DNA of 64,000 nt. Source: Arthrobacter sp. V1I9 (GTDB taxonomy: Bacteria; Actinomycetota; Actinomycetes; Actinomycetales; Micrococcaceae). The notes under the pieces are model-generated. The model searched no databases, was not told the origin of the DNA, and saw nothing but the letters and a program-made list of their open reading frames with translations. This document shows, piece after piece, positions 50,467-59,503 of this stretch. Both the position numbers and the translations under genes were made by a program. The number at the start of each line of letters is the position of its first letter. Positions within the stretch are counted from its first letter, which is position 1. The DNA is taken from positions 1,984,001-2,048,000 of the forward strand of contig NZ_JAUSYU010000001.1 of assembly GCF_030817075.1 (NCBI RefSeq), given 5' to 3'.

Positions 50467-50472
50467 AATTTA
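50467..50472 (-). promoter_or_regulatory. -10 box of uvrB (leaderless)
   Basis: TAAATT on the minus strand ends 6 nt before the ATG at 50460. Confidence 0.5.
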
Positions 50473-50557
50473 CAGTGGGCCACCGACACTGAGGGGGCAA
50501 GTCCGTTACGGGCGAACACCGGACCCTGCAGCGCGGGAAGAGTACTGACGAGGCAGG

Positions 50558-51778
50558 TCAGGACACGCGCGACGGCGGCTGCCAGCCGGACTGCTTGGCC
50601 CACCGTTCAAGGGGTTCTTCGATGGACGTGAACCAGTCTTCCTTGGCCGCCGCGTAGTCCTCCGTTGATGTGTCCCCGGCGTGGGCGGCAGCGAGTCTGC
50701 GCTTTAGTGCCAGGTACTCCGCCGCCGCTGTCGGTTCCGCCCGCAGCCAGTCGCGGAAGCAAAGGGCGAAGCGCCAGCCGGGCGAGCCGGCAGCCCTGAT
50801 GTGCAAATTAACCGGCCGGCCCGGATCGGCGTTTGCGTGCATGCGTTTCCGCCAGTCATCCGGGTTCGGGTGGCCGCGCTTGGGGTTGTCGGTGGTGATC
50901 CCCGGAATCACGGGGAATCCGGCCGCGGCCAGCGCTGGTGCAAGGGCGTCGGCAACGTCCAGGTTCGGGACGGTGAGCTGCAGGTCGATGACGTCCTTGG
51001 CGTCCAGGCCGGGAATTGATGTGGAGCCGATGTGGTCACCTGCCACCATGTCCTGCTGCCCGGCAGGAGTTAGTTTGAGAATCCTGTTCATCAGCCGCCG
51101 GGCTTCGCTCGCCCATTCGACCCGCGCCGGCACCAGGACCGGTCCCCCGGCCCTCGCTGCCCTTTCTCCTGCCGACAGGTTCCGGGCAAAGGGCGCCAGG
51201 CGGTCATCCCACAGCCGATCCACTTCTGCCACCAGCTGCTCCAGCGTGCCCGAGTTGTTGAGGACGGCGTCAGCCACGGCGAGGCGTTCTTCCCGTGTTG
51301 CCTGGGCCGCCATCCGGGAGCGGGCTGCCTCGGCGGTCATCCCACGGTGCTCCAGCATCCGCTGCAGCCTCATCTCATCCGGGGCGTCCACCACCAGGAC
51401 CAGGTGGAAGTCCGCGCCTTGGCCTGTTTCCACCAGCAGCGGGATGTCCTGGACCACCACCGCGTCCTCCGGGGCTTCCGCCACAATGGCGGCCGCCCGG
51501 GAACGGACCAGCGGGTGGACAATACCGTTCAGCGCGGCGAGGCGGGCGGAGTCGCCGAATACCAGGGCCCCGAGTTTAGGCCTGTCCAACCAGCCGTCAG
51601 CGCCCAGGACGTCCTCGCCGAATTCCGCCACAATCCGGTGCAGGCCTTCGGCGCCGGGTTCCACCACCTCCCGCGCCAGCGCATCGGCGTCCACCAGCAC
51701 TGCCCCGCGTTCCCTCAGGCGCGCGGCGACTGCTGATTTGCCTGAGGCGATTCCACCCGTCAATCCAATCTTCAGCAC
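50558..51778 (-). CDS. coaE: dephospho-CoA kinase fused to a GrpB/UPF0157 domain
   Basis: A 406-residue two-part protein. Residues 1-200 are dephospho-CoA kinase, the last step of CoA synthesis: P-loop GLTGGIASGKS (5-15), VDADALAREV, and the lid RMAAQATREERLAVAD. Residues 220-400 are a UPF0157/GrpB nucleotidyltransferase-like domain with the VAGDHIGSTSIPGLDAKDVIDLQ motif. The fusion is known in actinobacteria (Mycobacterium CoaE is similar). GTG 51778 has TAGGGT 6 nt upstream. Confidence 0.94.
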   Translation of the reverse strand: MLKIGLTGGIASGKSAVAARLRERGAVLVDADALAREVVEPGAEGLHRIVAEFGEDVLGADGWLDRPKLGALVFGDSARLAALNGIVHPLVRSRAAAIVAEAPEDAVVVQDIPLLVETGQGADFHLVLVVDAPDEMRLQRMLEHRGMTAEAARSRMAAQATREERLAVADAVLNNSGTLEQLVAEVDRLWDDRLAPFARNLSAGERAARAGGPVLVPARVEWASEARRLMNRILKLTPAGQQDMVAGDHIGSTSIPGLDAKDVIDLQLTVPNLDVADALAPALAAAGFPVIPGITTDNPKRGHPNPDDWRKRMHANADPGRPVNLHIRAAGSPGWRFALCFRDWLRAEPTAAAEYLALKRRLAAAHAGDTSTEDYAAAKEDWFTSIEEPLERWAKQSGWQPPSRVS

Positions 51779-51784
51779 TCCACC

Positions 51785-51790
51785 ACCCTA
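51785..51790 (-). promoter_or_regulatory. -10 box of coaE (leaderless)
   Basis: TAGGGT on the minus strand ends 6 nt before the GTG at 51778. Confidence 0.45.
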
Positions 51791-51817
51791 ACCTCACCAA
51801 GCCCAGGCGGCGGGGCC

Positions 51818-51823
51818 TAGACT
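51818..51823 (+). promoter_or_regulatory. -10 box of the IMPACT-family gene (leaderless)
   Basis: TAGACT ends 7 nt before the GTG at 51831, back-to-back with the coaE promoter. Confidence 0.5.
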
Positions 51824-51830
51824 GGGCCGG

Positions 51831-52520
51831 GTGCAAGAGCAAGCGAGCCGGGCCACCAGCTACACCACCCTGGCGTCCGGTCCTGACTTCCGCCACGAAA
51901 TCGAGATCAAGCGCTCAAGGTTCATTACGGTGCTGCGCCGGGCTGACACGGAGGACGCCGCGCGGGACCTGGTGGCAGGACTCCGCCGCGAGTTCCACGA
52001 CGCCCGGCACCACTGTTCCGCCTTCATCCTCGGCCCCGACCGGGATATCCAGCGTTCGAGTGATGACGGCGAGCCCTCGGGAACGGCCGGCGTCCCCATG
52101 CTCGAAGCCCTCACCAAGAGGGAAACGATGCCCGGGGCGGCCGACCTCAGTGACGTAAGTGCCGTCGTCGTCCGCTACTTCGGCGGAATCCTGCTGGGGG
52201 CGGGGGGACTGGTGCGCGCGTACTCGGAGTCCGTGTCCTCGGCACTGTCCCTGGTGCCGTTGGTGCGGCGCAGCCGGTTGCGGATCTGCTCCGCGGCAGT
52301 GCCCCATGCTGCTGCCGGCAGGCTCGAAAACGATCTCCGGACAGCGGGTTTCGTGATGGCGGAAACAAGCTACGGTGCACAGCACACGGTGCTGCGCGTT
52401 GCAGTACCGGACGACGCCCGGACGATCGCAGATGCGGCGGACCGTCTCCAGTTGTTGACCTCGGGCAGTGCTTCCCTCAGCCCGGAAGGGACGGAGTGGG
52501 TGGATGTCCCTCTTCCCTGA
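51831..52520 (+). CDS. YigZ/IMPACT-family protein
   Basis: A 229-residue YigZ/IMPACT protein. The N-terminal domain has EIEIKRSRFITVLRR, HHCSAFILG, SDDGEPSGTAGVPML and VVVRYFGGILLGAGGLVRAYS, the strongly conserved core; the C-terminal half is the DUF1949 ferredoxin-like domain. Biochemical role is unclear (translation-related in eukaryotic IMPACT). It overlaps the next acetyltransferase gene by 17 nt. Confidence 0.92.
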   Translation: MQEQASRATSYTTLASGPDFRHEIEIKRSRFITVLRRADTEDAARDLVAGLRREFHDARHHCSAFILGPDRDIQRSSDDGEPSGTAGVPMLEALTKRETMPGAADLSDVSAVVVRYFGGILLGAGGLVRAYSESVSSALSLVPLVRRSRLRICSAAVPHAAAGRLENDLRTAGFVMAETSYGAQHTVLRVAVPDDARTIADAADRLQLLTSGSASLSPEGTEWVDVPLP

Positions 52521-53052
52521 CGTGTCCCTGGTGGACGTGGATGAAGCAGTGCTGGAGCAGCTCCTCGCGCTGGCCAAGCGCGACGCCTCCCCCGACGAGG
52601 TGGCTCCCCCGCTGGGCGGCCCGGGCTGGAACCCGGAGCGTACGGCGTGGTTTTTCAGCTATCACCGCGCCGCTGCCCAGGGCCTTACCGGCGATGCCGG
52701 CGAGAAAACGTGGGGCATTCTCGCCGACGGCCACCTGGCCGGGTCCATTCGTCTCCGCCGCCTTGCGCCCGGCAGTGCCGACTCCGGCAGTGCTGAATCC
52801 GGTGACGCTGTCTTCGGCAACGGCACAACTGTTGCAGAAACAGGCATCTGGCTCGGCAGGAGCTTTCGGTCCCGCGGCATCGGAAGCGCAGCGTTCCGCC
52901 TGGTCCTGCGCGAGGCCCGCAGCGCCGGGGTCGCGCGGGCCACCGCCCGCACCTTGACCGGAAACCTCGGAGCCCAGCGTCTCCTTGCCTCCGCCGGCGC
53001 CGTACTCAGGTCCGACGGCGACGGGACGGTCAGCGCCGTCGTCGTACTTTAG
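52504..53052 (+). CDS. GNAT-family acetyltransferase (RimJ/RimL-like)
   Basis: A 182-residue acetyltransferase. The acetyl-CoA segment is IWLGRSFRSRGIGSAAFRLVLREA, and NLGAQRLLASAGAV precedes the end. An Ala/Ser/Gly insert (GSADSGSAESGDA) interrupts the core between beta strands. The ATG at 52504 lies within the end of the IMPACT gene; an upstream start is possible. The substrate is unknown. Confidence 0.82.
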   Translation: MSLFPDVSLVDVDEAVLEQLLALAKRDASPDEVAPPLGGPGWNPERTAWFFSYHRAAAQGLTGDAGEKTWGILADGHLAGSIRLRRLAPGSADSGSAESGDAVFGNGTTVAETGIWLGRSFRSRGIGSAAFRLVLREARSAGVARATARTLTGNLGAQRLLASAGAVLRSDGDGTVSAVVVL

Positions 53053-53092
53053 GCTTGGCTGACCCTAGAGCTCAGCGGACCAGCAGCGTGTT

Positions 53093-53137
53093 AACGCAAC
53101 AGGCCCCCTGCCTTGTGGGCAGGGGGCCTGTTGCGTT
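53093..53137. terminator. bidirectional terminator between the acetyltransferase gene and rpsA
   Basis: A perfect 20-bp stem (53093-53112 with 53118-53137) and a TTGTG loop, the strongest hairpin in the window. It separates convergent genes. Confidence 0.9.
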
Positions 53138-53164
53138 GGCCCGGAAGTTCCGGACCGGAGGCAA

Positions 53165-54646
53165 TTAGTTGCCGGTCAGCTTCTCGCGCAGTGCTGCAAG
53201 AGCCTCATCGGAAGCGAGCGTGCCGCCACCGGTGTTGGACTCGGCTGCAGCCGGCTCGGAGGAGTAGCTGGTGGTGCCGGAGTCGCTCTCGCCGGACGTT
53301 GCAGCTGCAGCGTCGTCGGCAGCGTGCTGGGCAACCTGCTTCTTGTGGGCTTCCCAGCGGGTCTGGGCGTCAGCGTACTGCTGCTCCCAGGCGGCGCGCT
53401 GGTTCTCGTAGCCTTCAAGCCACTCGTTGGACTCGGGATCGAAGCCCTCGGGGTACTTGTAGTTGCCCTCTTCGTCGTATTCTGCGGCCATGCCGTACAG
53501 AGCCGGATCGAATTCGGTGCTGTCGGCGTCGACGCCCTCGTTGGCCTGCTTGAGGGACAGCGAGATGCGGCGGCGCTCGAGGTCGATGTCGATGACCTTG
53601 ACGAACAGCTCGTCGCCAACGGAGACAACCTGCTCTGCCAGCTCCACGTGGCGCACGGCCAGTTCGGAGATGTGGACCAGGCCTTCGATGCCGTCTTCGA
53701 CGCGGACGAACGCACCGAACGGAACGAGCTTGGTGACCTTACCCGGAACAACCTGGCCGAGGGCGTGGGTGCGGGCGAAGGTCTGCCACGGATCTTCCTG
53801 CGTAGCCTTGAGCGACAGGGAGACGCGCTCGCGGTCCAGGTCGACCTCGAGAACCTCGACGGTGACTTCCTGGCCAACTTCGACAACCTCGGACGGGTGG
53901 TCGATGTGCTTCCAGGACAGCTCGGAAACGTGAACCAGGCCGTCTACGCCGCCCAGGTCCACGAAGGCACCGAAGTTGACGATGGAGGAAACGACGCCGG
54001 GACGGACCTGGCCCTTTTCCAGCTTGTTGAGGAACGTGGAGCGGACCTCGGACTGGGTCTGCTCGAGCCATGCACGGCGGGACAGGACCACGTTGTTGCG
54101 GTTCTTGTCCAGCTCGATGATCTTGGCCTCGATCTGCTGACCGATGTACGGAGCCAGGTCGCGCACACGGCGCATCTCGACGAGGGATGCGGGCAGGAAG
54201 CCGCGCAGGCCGATGTCGAGGATAAGACCACCCTTGACAACCTCGATGACGGTACCGGTGACAACACCGTCTTCTTCCTTGACCTTCTCGATGTCGCCCC
54301 AGGCACGCTCGTACTGAGCGCGCTTCTTGGAGAGGATCAGGCGGCCTTCTTTGTCTTCCTTGGTGAGCACCAGGGCTTCGACCTGATCGCCAACGGAGAC
54401 AACGTCTCCGGGATCAACGTCGTGCTTGATGGACAGCTCGCGGGAGGGGATGACACCTTCGGTCTTGTAACCGATGTCGAGCAGGACTTCATCGCGGTCG
54501 ACCTTGACGACGGTACCTTCGACGAGATCTCCGTCGTTGAAGTACTTGATGGTCGCGTCGACTGCTGCGAGGAAGTCCTCAGCGGTACCGATGTCGTTAA
54601 TGGCGACTACGGGGGTACCGGGCTTCTCGGTGGAGGTGATGGTCAT
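53165..54646 (-). CDS. rpsA: 30S ribosomal protein S1
   Basis: A 493-residue S1 that brings mRNA to the 30S subunit. Four S1 domains are visible: from about 37 (GDLVEGTVVKVDRDEVLLDIGYK), 123 (EDGVVTGTVIEVVKGGLILD), 210 (RPGVVSSIVNFGAFVDLGGVDG) and 295 (VPGKVTKLVPFGAFVRVEDGI), each ending near LVHISEL-type sequence. The last 120 residues are acidic and Ala/Ser-rich with no S1 fold, as in other actinobacteria. Preceded by a good promoter and a leader of about 150 nt. Confidence 0.96.
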   Translation of the reverse strand: MTITSTEKPGTPVVAINDIGTAEDFLAAVDATIKYFNDGDLVEGTVVKVDRDEVLLDIGYKTEGVIPSRELSIKHDVDPGDVVSVGDQVEALVLTKEDKEGRLILSKKRAQYERAWGDIEKVKEEDGVVTGTVIEVVKGGLILDIGLRGFLPASLVEMRRVRDLAPYIGQQIEAKIIELDKNRNNVVLSRRAWLEQTQSEVRSTFLNKLEKGQVRPGVVSSIVNFGAFVDLGGVDGLVHVSELSWKHIDHPSEVVEVGQEVTVEVLEVDLDRERVSLSLKATQEDPWQTFARTHALGQVVPGKVTKLVPFGAFVRVEDGIEGLVHISELAVRHVELAEQVVSVGDELFVKVIDIDLERRRISLSLKQANEGVDADSTEFDPALYGMAAEYDEEGNYKYPEGFDPESNEWLEGYENQRAAWEQQYADAQTRWEAHKKQVAQHAADDAAAATSGESDSGTTSYSSEPAAAESNTGGGTLASDEALAALREKLTGN

Positions 54647-54693
54647 GTAGTAGGGGCTCCGTTGTGGATAGTTAGTCGGTCAGGCAAACCGGC

Positions 54694-54719
54694 GCGCCCG
54701 CGTTATGGAACGCAGGCGC
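54694..54719 (-). promoter_or_regulatory. hairpin in the rpsA leader
   Basis: Two 5-bp stems separated by one mismatch and closed by a 4-nt loop, about 50-75 nt before the start codon. It might be a target for S1 autoregulation; this is inference. Confidence 0.35.
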
Positions 54720-54802
54720 GATTTGCGGTGAATCCGACGGATCCTCCGGGTCATCCTGATTTTGTGGATTTCAGAAAGCGTGCACGTGGTACACGCCCGT
54801 TT

Positions 54803-54832
54803 ATTCTAGTCGCTGCGCGCAACACGGGTCAA
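54803..54832 (-). promoter_or_regulatory. rpsA promoter
   Basis: Minus strand: TTGACC (54827-54832), 18 bp, TAGAAT (54803-54808). It is the clearest housekeeping-sigma promoter in the window; transcription should start near 54796. Confidence 0.65.
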
Positions 54833-54862
54833 AGCGGCCCGCCTCGCGTGGGGTGCGTGCCC

Positions 54863-56161
54863 TCAGAAGTGCGTGAGGCAGTGGGTTGCCCGCTCGACGG
54901 CGAACATCTGCCTGGCCTTCAGGGCTGAGCCGGCCGTATTCTCCCGGATCCGGCCTGCTGCCGTTAGGGTGACGGGACATACGGCGCCCAGGTAAATCGA
55001 GGACAGTGCCGAGACGTCCAGCACAAGGTCCGCTTCGGCGGTCTCCGGAAGGCGTTCGACGGCGGCGTTCCCGCTTTCGACCTGCAGCCCGAAAGTTCCT
55101 GCCGTGAGGCCCAGGGAGTCATGGACTTCGATGACCAGCCGGCCGTCCACCGGGTACTGCCTGGTCCCCAGTGCCGTGGCGGCGTCGAGGATGCGGAGCC
55201 ACAGCATGTCCCGACTGTCCGAAGAATCGATGCAGCGGGGGTCTGCAAGGGCCCAGGTCAACGGGTCATCCAGCGGCGCTTCGTCCCACGAAACGCGCTC
55301 CACCAGGTCGATGGCGCCGAGGAACTGCCAGAGCTCCAGGTAGGCGTGGGTCCCGGCGGCCACCAGGTCCACCACTTCCACCGTGTAGGGTTCCGTCTCC
55401 CAGCCGAGGAACTTGTAGGAGACATAGCCGTCCACGGCTCCTTCCGCGGAGTAATGGAGCGCCACTTTGATGGAGGGATCCTCCTTGCCGTCACGGCCGA
55501 GTGCTCCCGATGCCAGCTGCCGGTACCAGTCCTGCCGGCCGAGGGACCCGGGGGTGAACTCGTGGACACGTTCAAAGACCTCCGGTGCGAGCTGCAGCAG
55601 GGCCTTGGGGTCGGCGATTTCCACGCTGCCCGTGGGCCGGTGCGCCAGGCTGAACCGCGCAGTGGTATCAACCTTGATGGAACGTTCGAAGCTGGCGACT
55701 CCGTAGCCGAAGCGCCCGTAGATGGTTCCTTCCGAGGCGGTGAGGGCCGCCATCGCGATGCCGTCCTCCTTCGCGAGGCGCAGGTCTTCGCTCATCATCC
55801 GGCGGAGCAGCCCGCGGCGGCGGTGCGAGGTCCGGACGGTTACCGCTGTGACCATTTGGGTTTCCAGCATGCGGCCGAAACCGATGTTGAGGTTCTTGCG
55901 GAAAGTGGCGAACGTGGCTACCGGCACCTCAGCAGGCAGCGATCCCGGCGCTACTGGGCCCGTTTGGTAGACGCCAGTGAGGACCCGGCCGTCCGTCTCG
56001 TAGGTGGCGAGTGACTTTGCCACGTGTTCGGGCGTGCGGGTGGACTCGTGGAACCCGAAGGACACCGCGCGGGACCAGGTCTCCGCCTCCGCATAACCGT
56101 CATTGTCTTTGGACACCGCGCTGAAGCGCCGGATTTCATAGTTCCCGCTCAGGTCAGCCAT
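54863..56161 (-). CDS. Eis-type GNAT N-acetyltransferase
   Basis: A 432-residue enhanced-intracellular-survival-type acetyltransferase: two GNAT lobes and a C-terminal sterol-carrier-like domain. [16 protein letters not shown] (about 112-127) is the acetyl-CoA site; GTIYGRFGYGVAS follows. It ends in CLTHF, and the C-terminal Phe carboxylate serves as catalytic base in known Eis proteins. Mycobacterial Eis acetylates aminoglycosides; the substrate here is unknown. ATG 56161 has TAGGCT 7 nt upstream. Confidence 0.9.
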   Translation of the reverse strand: MADLSGNYEIRRFSAVSKDNDGYAEAETWSRAVSFGFHESTRTPEHVAKSLATYETDGRVLTGVYQTGPVAPGSLPAEVPVATFATFRKNLNIGFGRMLETQMVTAVTVRTSHRRRGLLRRMMSEDLRLAKEDGIAMAALTASEGTIYGRFGYGVASFERSIKVDTTARFSLAHRPTGSVEIADPKALLQLAPEVFERVHEFTPGSLGRQDWYRQLASGALGRDGKEDPSIKVALHYSAEGAVDGYVSYKFLGWETEPYTVEVVDLVAAGTHAYLELWQFLGAIDLVERVSWDEAPLDDPLTWALADPRCIDSSDSRDMLWLRILDAATALGTRQYPVDGRLVIEVHDSLGLTAGTFGLQVESGNAAVERLPETAEADLVLDVSALSSIYLGAVCPVTLTAAGRIRENTAGSALKARQMFAVERATHCLTHF

Positions 56162-56168
56162 CCGTCCG

Positions 56169-56174
56169 AGCCTA
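56169..56174 (-). promoter_or_regulatory. -10 box of the Eis-type gene (leaderless)
   Basis: TAGGCT on the minus strand ends 7 nt before ATG 56161. Its first three bases are the stop codon of the upstream GyrI-like relic. Confidence 0.5.
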
Positions 56175-56587
56175 GCCAATGAATCCGGCCCCTGGCCAGC
56201 AGCGACACTGTTCCGGGCCGGCAAAGGCGAAACCGTTGGCCGGCATGTATTCGCTGTGCAGGCGGTGCAGCACGGGACCTTCGTTGTCATAGCTGCCGAC
56301 GTGCAGGATCTGCACGGACAGGCCTTCGTCGAGGGTCTCCAGGCGGGGCAGGTCCAGCCCCGGGACCTTCTTGGCCGCCGCCTTTGCGGTGCCGTCCTGC
56401 ACGTCCGCCGGTCCGATCCAGTCCGGCTGGGCGATCATCATGGTCCACTTCCAGCTGTCCTTGTCGCCCCAGGTGAAGGCGGCCGGATCGTCTGCTGTCC
56501 ACAAACCCTCAAGTGCCCGACGGCGTAGTCCCGGGTGCGGGGCGCGTACAGTTCCTTCAACTGCTTCCGGACGTCATACTTGTCCAT
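56172..56587 (-). pseudogene. GyrI-like (small-molecule-binding) domain protein, decayed
   Basis: From an ATG at 56587 the frame reads MDKYDVRKQLKELYAP and RDYAV, the N-terminus of GyrI-like proteins of about 210 residues. It then departs; in another frame EGLWTADDPAAFTWGDKDSW resumes the family sequence about 60 residues later, continuing through WTMMIAQPDWIG and LSVQILHVGSYDNEGPVLHRLH to NGFAFAG. The usual C-terminal HHEIYLSDPRR is absent: the frame ends at a TAG inside the eis -10 box. So there is one internal and one 3' deletion. Visible directly; the ancestral length is from family knowledge. A short in-frame remnant from 56504 (110 residues) is unlikely to work. Confidence 0.82.
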
Positions 56588-56652
56588 CGCGCCCCGCCCC
56601 TTTCTTTGATGCCCCGTTGCCTCCTGGTGCCGCCGGTTCTATAGCCGGGTTT

Positions 56653-59496
56653 CTAGTGCCCGGCGTCGTACCAGCTGGGACCCACACCGATCTGGACCTC
56701 CAGCGGAACGGTGAGGTCCGCCGCGGCTGCCATCTGTTCGGTCACGAGCTTCTCCACAGCTTCCCGCTCCCCGGCGGCAACTTCGAGGACCAGTTCGTCG
56801 TGAACCTGCAGGAGCATCCGCGACTTCAGGCCTTGCGACTTGAGCTCTGCATGGACACCGAGCATGGCGCGTTTGATGATGTCCGCGGCCGAGCCCTGGA
56901 TGGGGCTGTTGAGGGCGATGCGCTCCGCGTTTTCCCGGAGCTGCCTGTCGGTGCTGGTCAGGTCGGGGAGGTAGCGACGGCGTCCCTCGATGGTGGCCGT
57001 GTAGCCGTCCACACGGGCCTGGTCCACGACGCCGCGGAGGTAGTCGCGGACTGCCCCGAACCGGTCGAAGTAATCCTTCATCAGGGTGCGGGCCTCGTCC
57101 ACGGAGATTTCCAGCTGCTTGGACAGGCCAAAGGAGGTCAGGCCGTAGGCCAGCCCGTAGGACATGGCCTTCACCTTGGAGCGCATGGCGCTGGTGACTT
57201 CCTCGGTGGGCACGTGGAAGATGTTGGAGCCCACGAACCGGTGCAGGTCCTCGCCGTCCTTGTAGGCCTGGATGAGGCCGGCATCACCGGACAGGTGCGC
57301 CATGATCCGCATTTCGATCTGGGAGTAGTCCGCGGACAGCAGGCATTCGTAGCCGTCGCTAACCACAAAGATCCCGCGGACGCGGCGGCCTTCCTCACTG
57401 CGGATGGGGATGTTCTGGAGGTTGGGGTTGTTGGACGAGATCCGGCCCGTAGCCGCGACGTTCTGGGCGTAGGTGGTGTGGATCCGGCCGTCCTCGGCAA
57501 CGGACTTCTTCAGCGACTCCAGCATCTGGCGCAGCTTGGAGGCTTCCCGGTGCGCCATGAGCTGGACCAGGAACTCGTGGCCGGTTTTCTCCAGGAGGTT
57601 CTTCAGGGACGCGGCGTCAGTGGTGTAGCCGGACTTGATCTTTTTGGTCTTGGGCAACTGGAGCTCTTCAAACAGCACGGTCTGCAGCTGCTTGGGGGAA
57701 CCAAGGTTGACCTCATGGCCGATCGCCGCGAAGGCCTGCTCCTGAGCGCTGTCAATAACCCTGGCGAGGTCTGCGAGCTGTTCGTCCATCCGGGCCATGT
57801 CGATCCCGATGCCGGCGAGTTCCATGTCGGCCAGGACCCGGCTGACCGGAAGTTCCAGGGTGGACAGCAGCTCCTCGGCACGGCGCTCCTTCAGCTCCGC
57901 TTCGAAGAAACGGCTCAGTTCAAGGACAACGGCGGCTGCCTGAACCAGTGCGCCCGCGGCTGCTTGGTCGTCGCCGTCGAAGGAAAGCTCGAGTTGGCCG
58001 GCTTTCGCAGTGGCGGCGGGAATCCCGACGTTAAGGTGGTGCTGGGCAAGTTCGGCAAGTTCGTAGGTGCGTCGGTCCGGCTGGATGAGATAACCGGAGA
58101 TCGAGGTATCGTCCACTACGCCGCCAAGCTCCAGGCCGCGGGAAGCCAGGGCTTTCAGTGCGGCCTTGAATCCGTGCATGACCTTCGGCGCTTCCGCGTT
58201 CCGCAGCCATGATGCCAGGACATTTCCCGCCTCGGCATCCTGAGTAGAGAGGTCGATATAAACGGCAGCACCGTCGCGGACGACGGCCAGCCCGGCAGCA
58301 TCCTCGCCGATCCGTCCCGGCACCAGGTCAACAGCCACAGCGTGGCGCTGGCCCGCCCCTGCATCCAGGAATTCGGCGAGCTCTGCCGCGCCGGAGGGCG
58401 TGATGAAGTCAGGGGTTTCAATGCTCGCACGCTCAGGGGCGGGAGCGTCATCGTCGCCGTAGAGGGCGAAAAGCCGGCCGCGGATGGCCTTGAATTCGAG
58501 CTGGTCGAACAGGTCCTCAAGTGCAGCCTGGTCCGGGCGGGGCTCGTACAGCTCATCAAGCGTGACGGGAAGTTCCAGGTCCGCGTGAAGCTGGTTCAGC
58601 CGGCGGTTGCGCTTGACGGCGTCGACGTTCTCCCGCAGCGCGTCACCCACCTTGCCGCCAATGGAGTCCACGTGTTCGAGGACTCCCTCAAGACCGCCAT
58701 ACAGGTTAATCCATTTGGCTGCCGTTTTGGGACCCACGCCGGGCACTCCCGGGAGGTTATCGGCCGTCTCCCCCACCAGCGCGGCGAGATCTGAATACCG
58801 TGAAGGGCTAACGAAATACTTGGCTTCGATTGCGGCGGCATCCATGCGGGGGATATCGCTGACGCCCTTCTTCGGGTAGAGCACAAAAACGTTGTCCGTG
58901 ATCAGCTGGAAAGCATCCCGGTCCCCCGAAACCAGGAGGACCTCGAAGCCTGCCTTCTCCCCCATGGCGGCAAGGGTGGCAAGAATGTCATCAGCCTCGT
59001 AGCCGGGCATCTTGATGGTCTTGATGCCCCAGGCTTCCATCACCTGGCCGATGAGGTCGATCTGGTTGTTCATCTCGCGCGGGGTTTCGTTCCGGCCCCC
59101 CTTGTATTCGCTGTACTCGGCCTTGCGGTGCGTGGACGAGTCAGAGACGTCAAAAGCCACGGCAATGTGGGTGGGCTGCTGTTCCTTGATGAGGTTGATC
59201 AGCATGGAGGTGAAGCCGTGGATGGCGTTGGTGTGCTGCCCGTTAGCTGTGGAGAACTTGTCTGCAGGGAGAGCGAAGAAGGCGCGGAAAGCCATCGAAT
59301 GCCCGTCCAGCACCAGCAGCCGAGGCTGGCCCGTCATGGGAACCACGGGGGCGGCAGTCGCCGAAACCGAGCCGCCGGCCTGAGCCGGAACCGTGCCCTG
59401 AACAGCAGCGTCCTCAAGGGCAGTTGAGCCCTGCGGGGCGGTGTCCTCCTGCAGGACATTGGACGGGAAAGGGGCCGGTTTGGTTGTTTCACTCAC
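56653..59496 (-). CDS. polA: DNA polymerase I
   Basis: A 947-residue DNA polymerase I. After a low-complexity leader of about 55 residues, the 5'-3' exonuclease begins (LLVLDGHSMAFRAFFALP, VSGDRDAFQLI, GVPGVGPKTAAKWI). The 3'-5' exonuclease region (about 390-560) lacks the usual DEDD acids, so proofreading is probably absent, as in many actinobacteria. The polymerase has motif A LLSADYSQIEMRI, motif B KAMSYGLAYGLTSFGLS and motif C LQVHDELVLEV. GTG 59496 is chosen because TAGGCT lies 7 nt before it; ATG 59517 would start upstream of the -10. Confidence 0.95.
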   Translation of the reverse strand: MSETTKPAPFPSNVLQEDTAPQGSTALEDAAVQGTVPAQAGGSVSATAAPVVPMTGQPRLLVLDGHSMAFRAFFALPADKFSTANGQHTNAIHGFTSMLINLIKEQQPTHIAVAFDVSDSSTHRKAEYSEYKGGRNETPREMNNQIDLIGQVMEAWGIKTIKMPGYEADDILATLAAMGEKAGFEVLLVSGDRDAFQLITDNVFVLYPKKGVSDIPRMDAAAIEAKYFVSPSRYSDLAALVGETADNLPGVPGVGPKTAAKWINLYGGLEGVLEHVDSIGGKVGDALRENVDAVKRNRRLNQLHADLELPVTLDELYEPRPDQAALEDLFDQLEFKAIRGRLFALYGDDDAPAPERASIETPDFITPSGAAELAEFLDAGAGQRHAVAVDLVPGRIGEDAAGLAVVRDGAAVYIDLSTQDAEAGNVLASWLRNAEAPKVMHGFKAALKALASRGLELGGVVDDTSISGYLIQPDRRTYELAELAQHHLNVGIPAATAKAGQLELSFDGDDQAAAGALVQAAAVVLELSRFFEAELKERRAEELLSTLELPVSRVLADMELAGIGIDMARMDEQLADLARVIDSAQEQAFAAIGHEVNLGSPKQLQTVLFEELQLPKTKKIKSGYTTDAASLKNLLEKTGHEFLVQLMAHREASKLRQMLESLKKSVAEDGRIHTTYAQNVAATGRISSNNPNLQNIPIRSEEGRRVRGIFVVSDGYECLLSADYSQIEMRIMAHLSGDAGLIQAYKDGEDLHRFVGSNIFHVPTEEVTSAMRSKVKAMSYGLAYGLTSFGLSKQLEISVDEARTLMKDYFDRFGAVRDYLRGVVDQARVDGYTATIEGRRRYLPDLTSTDRQLRENAERIALNSPIQGSAADIIKRAMLGVHAELKSQGLKSRMLLQVHDELVLEVAAGEREAVEKLVTEQMAAAADLTVPLEVQIGVGPSWYDAGH

Positions 59497-59503
59497 AGGT
59501 GCC

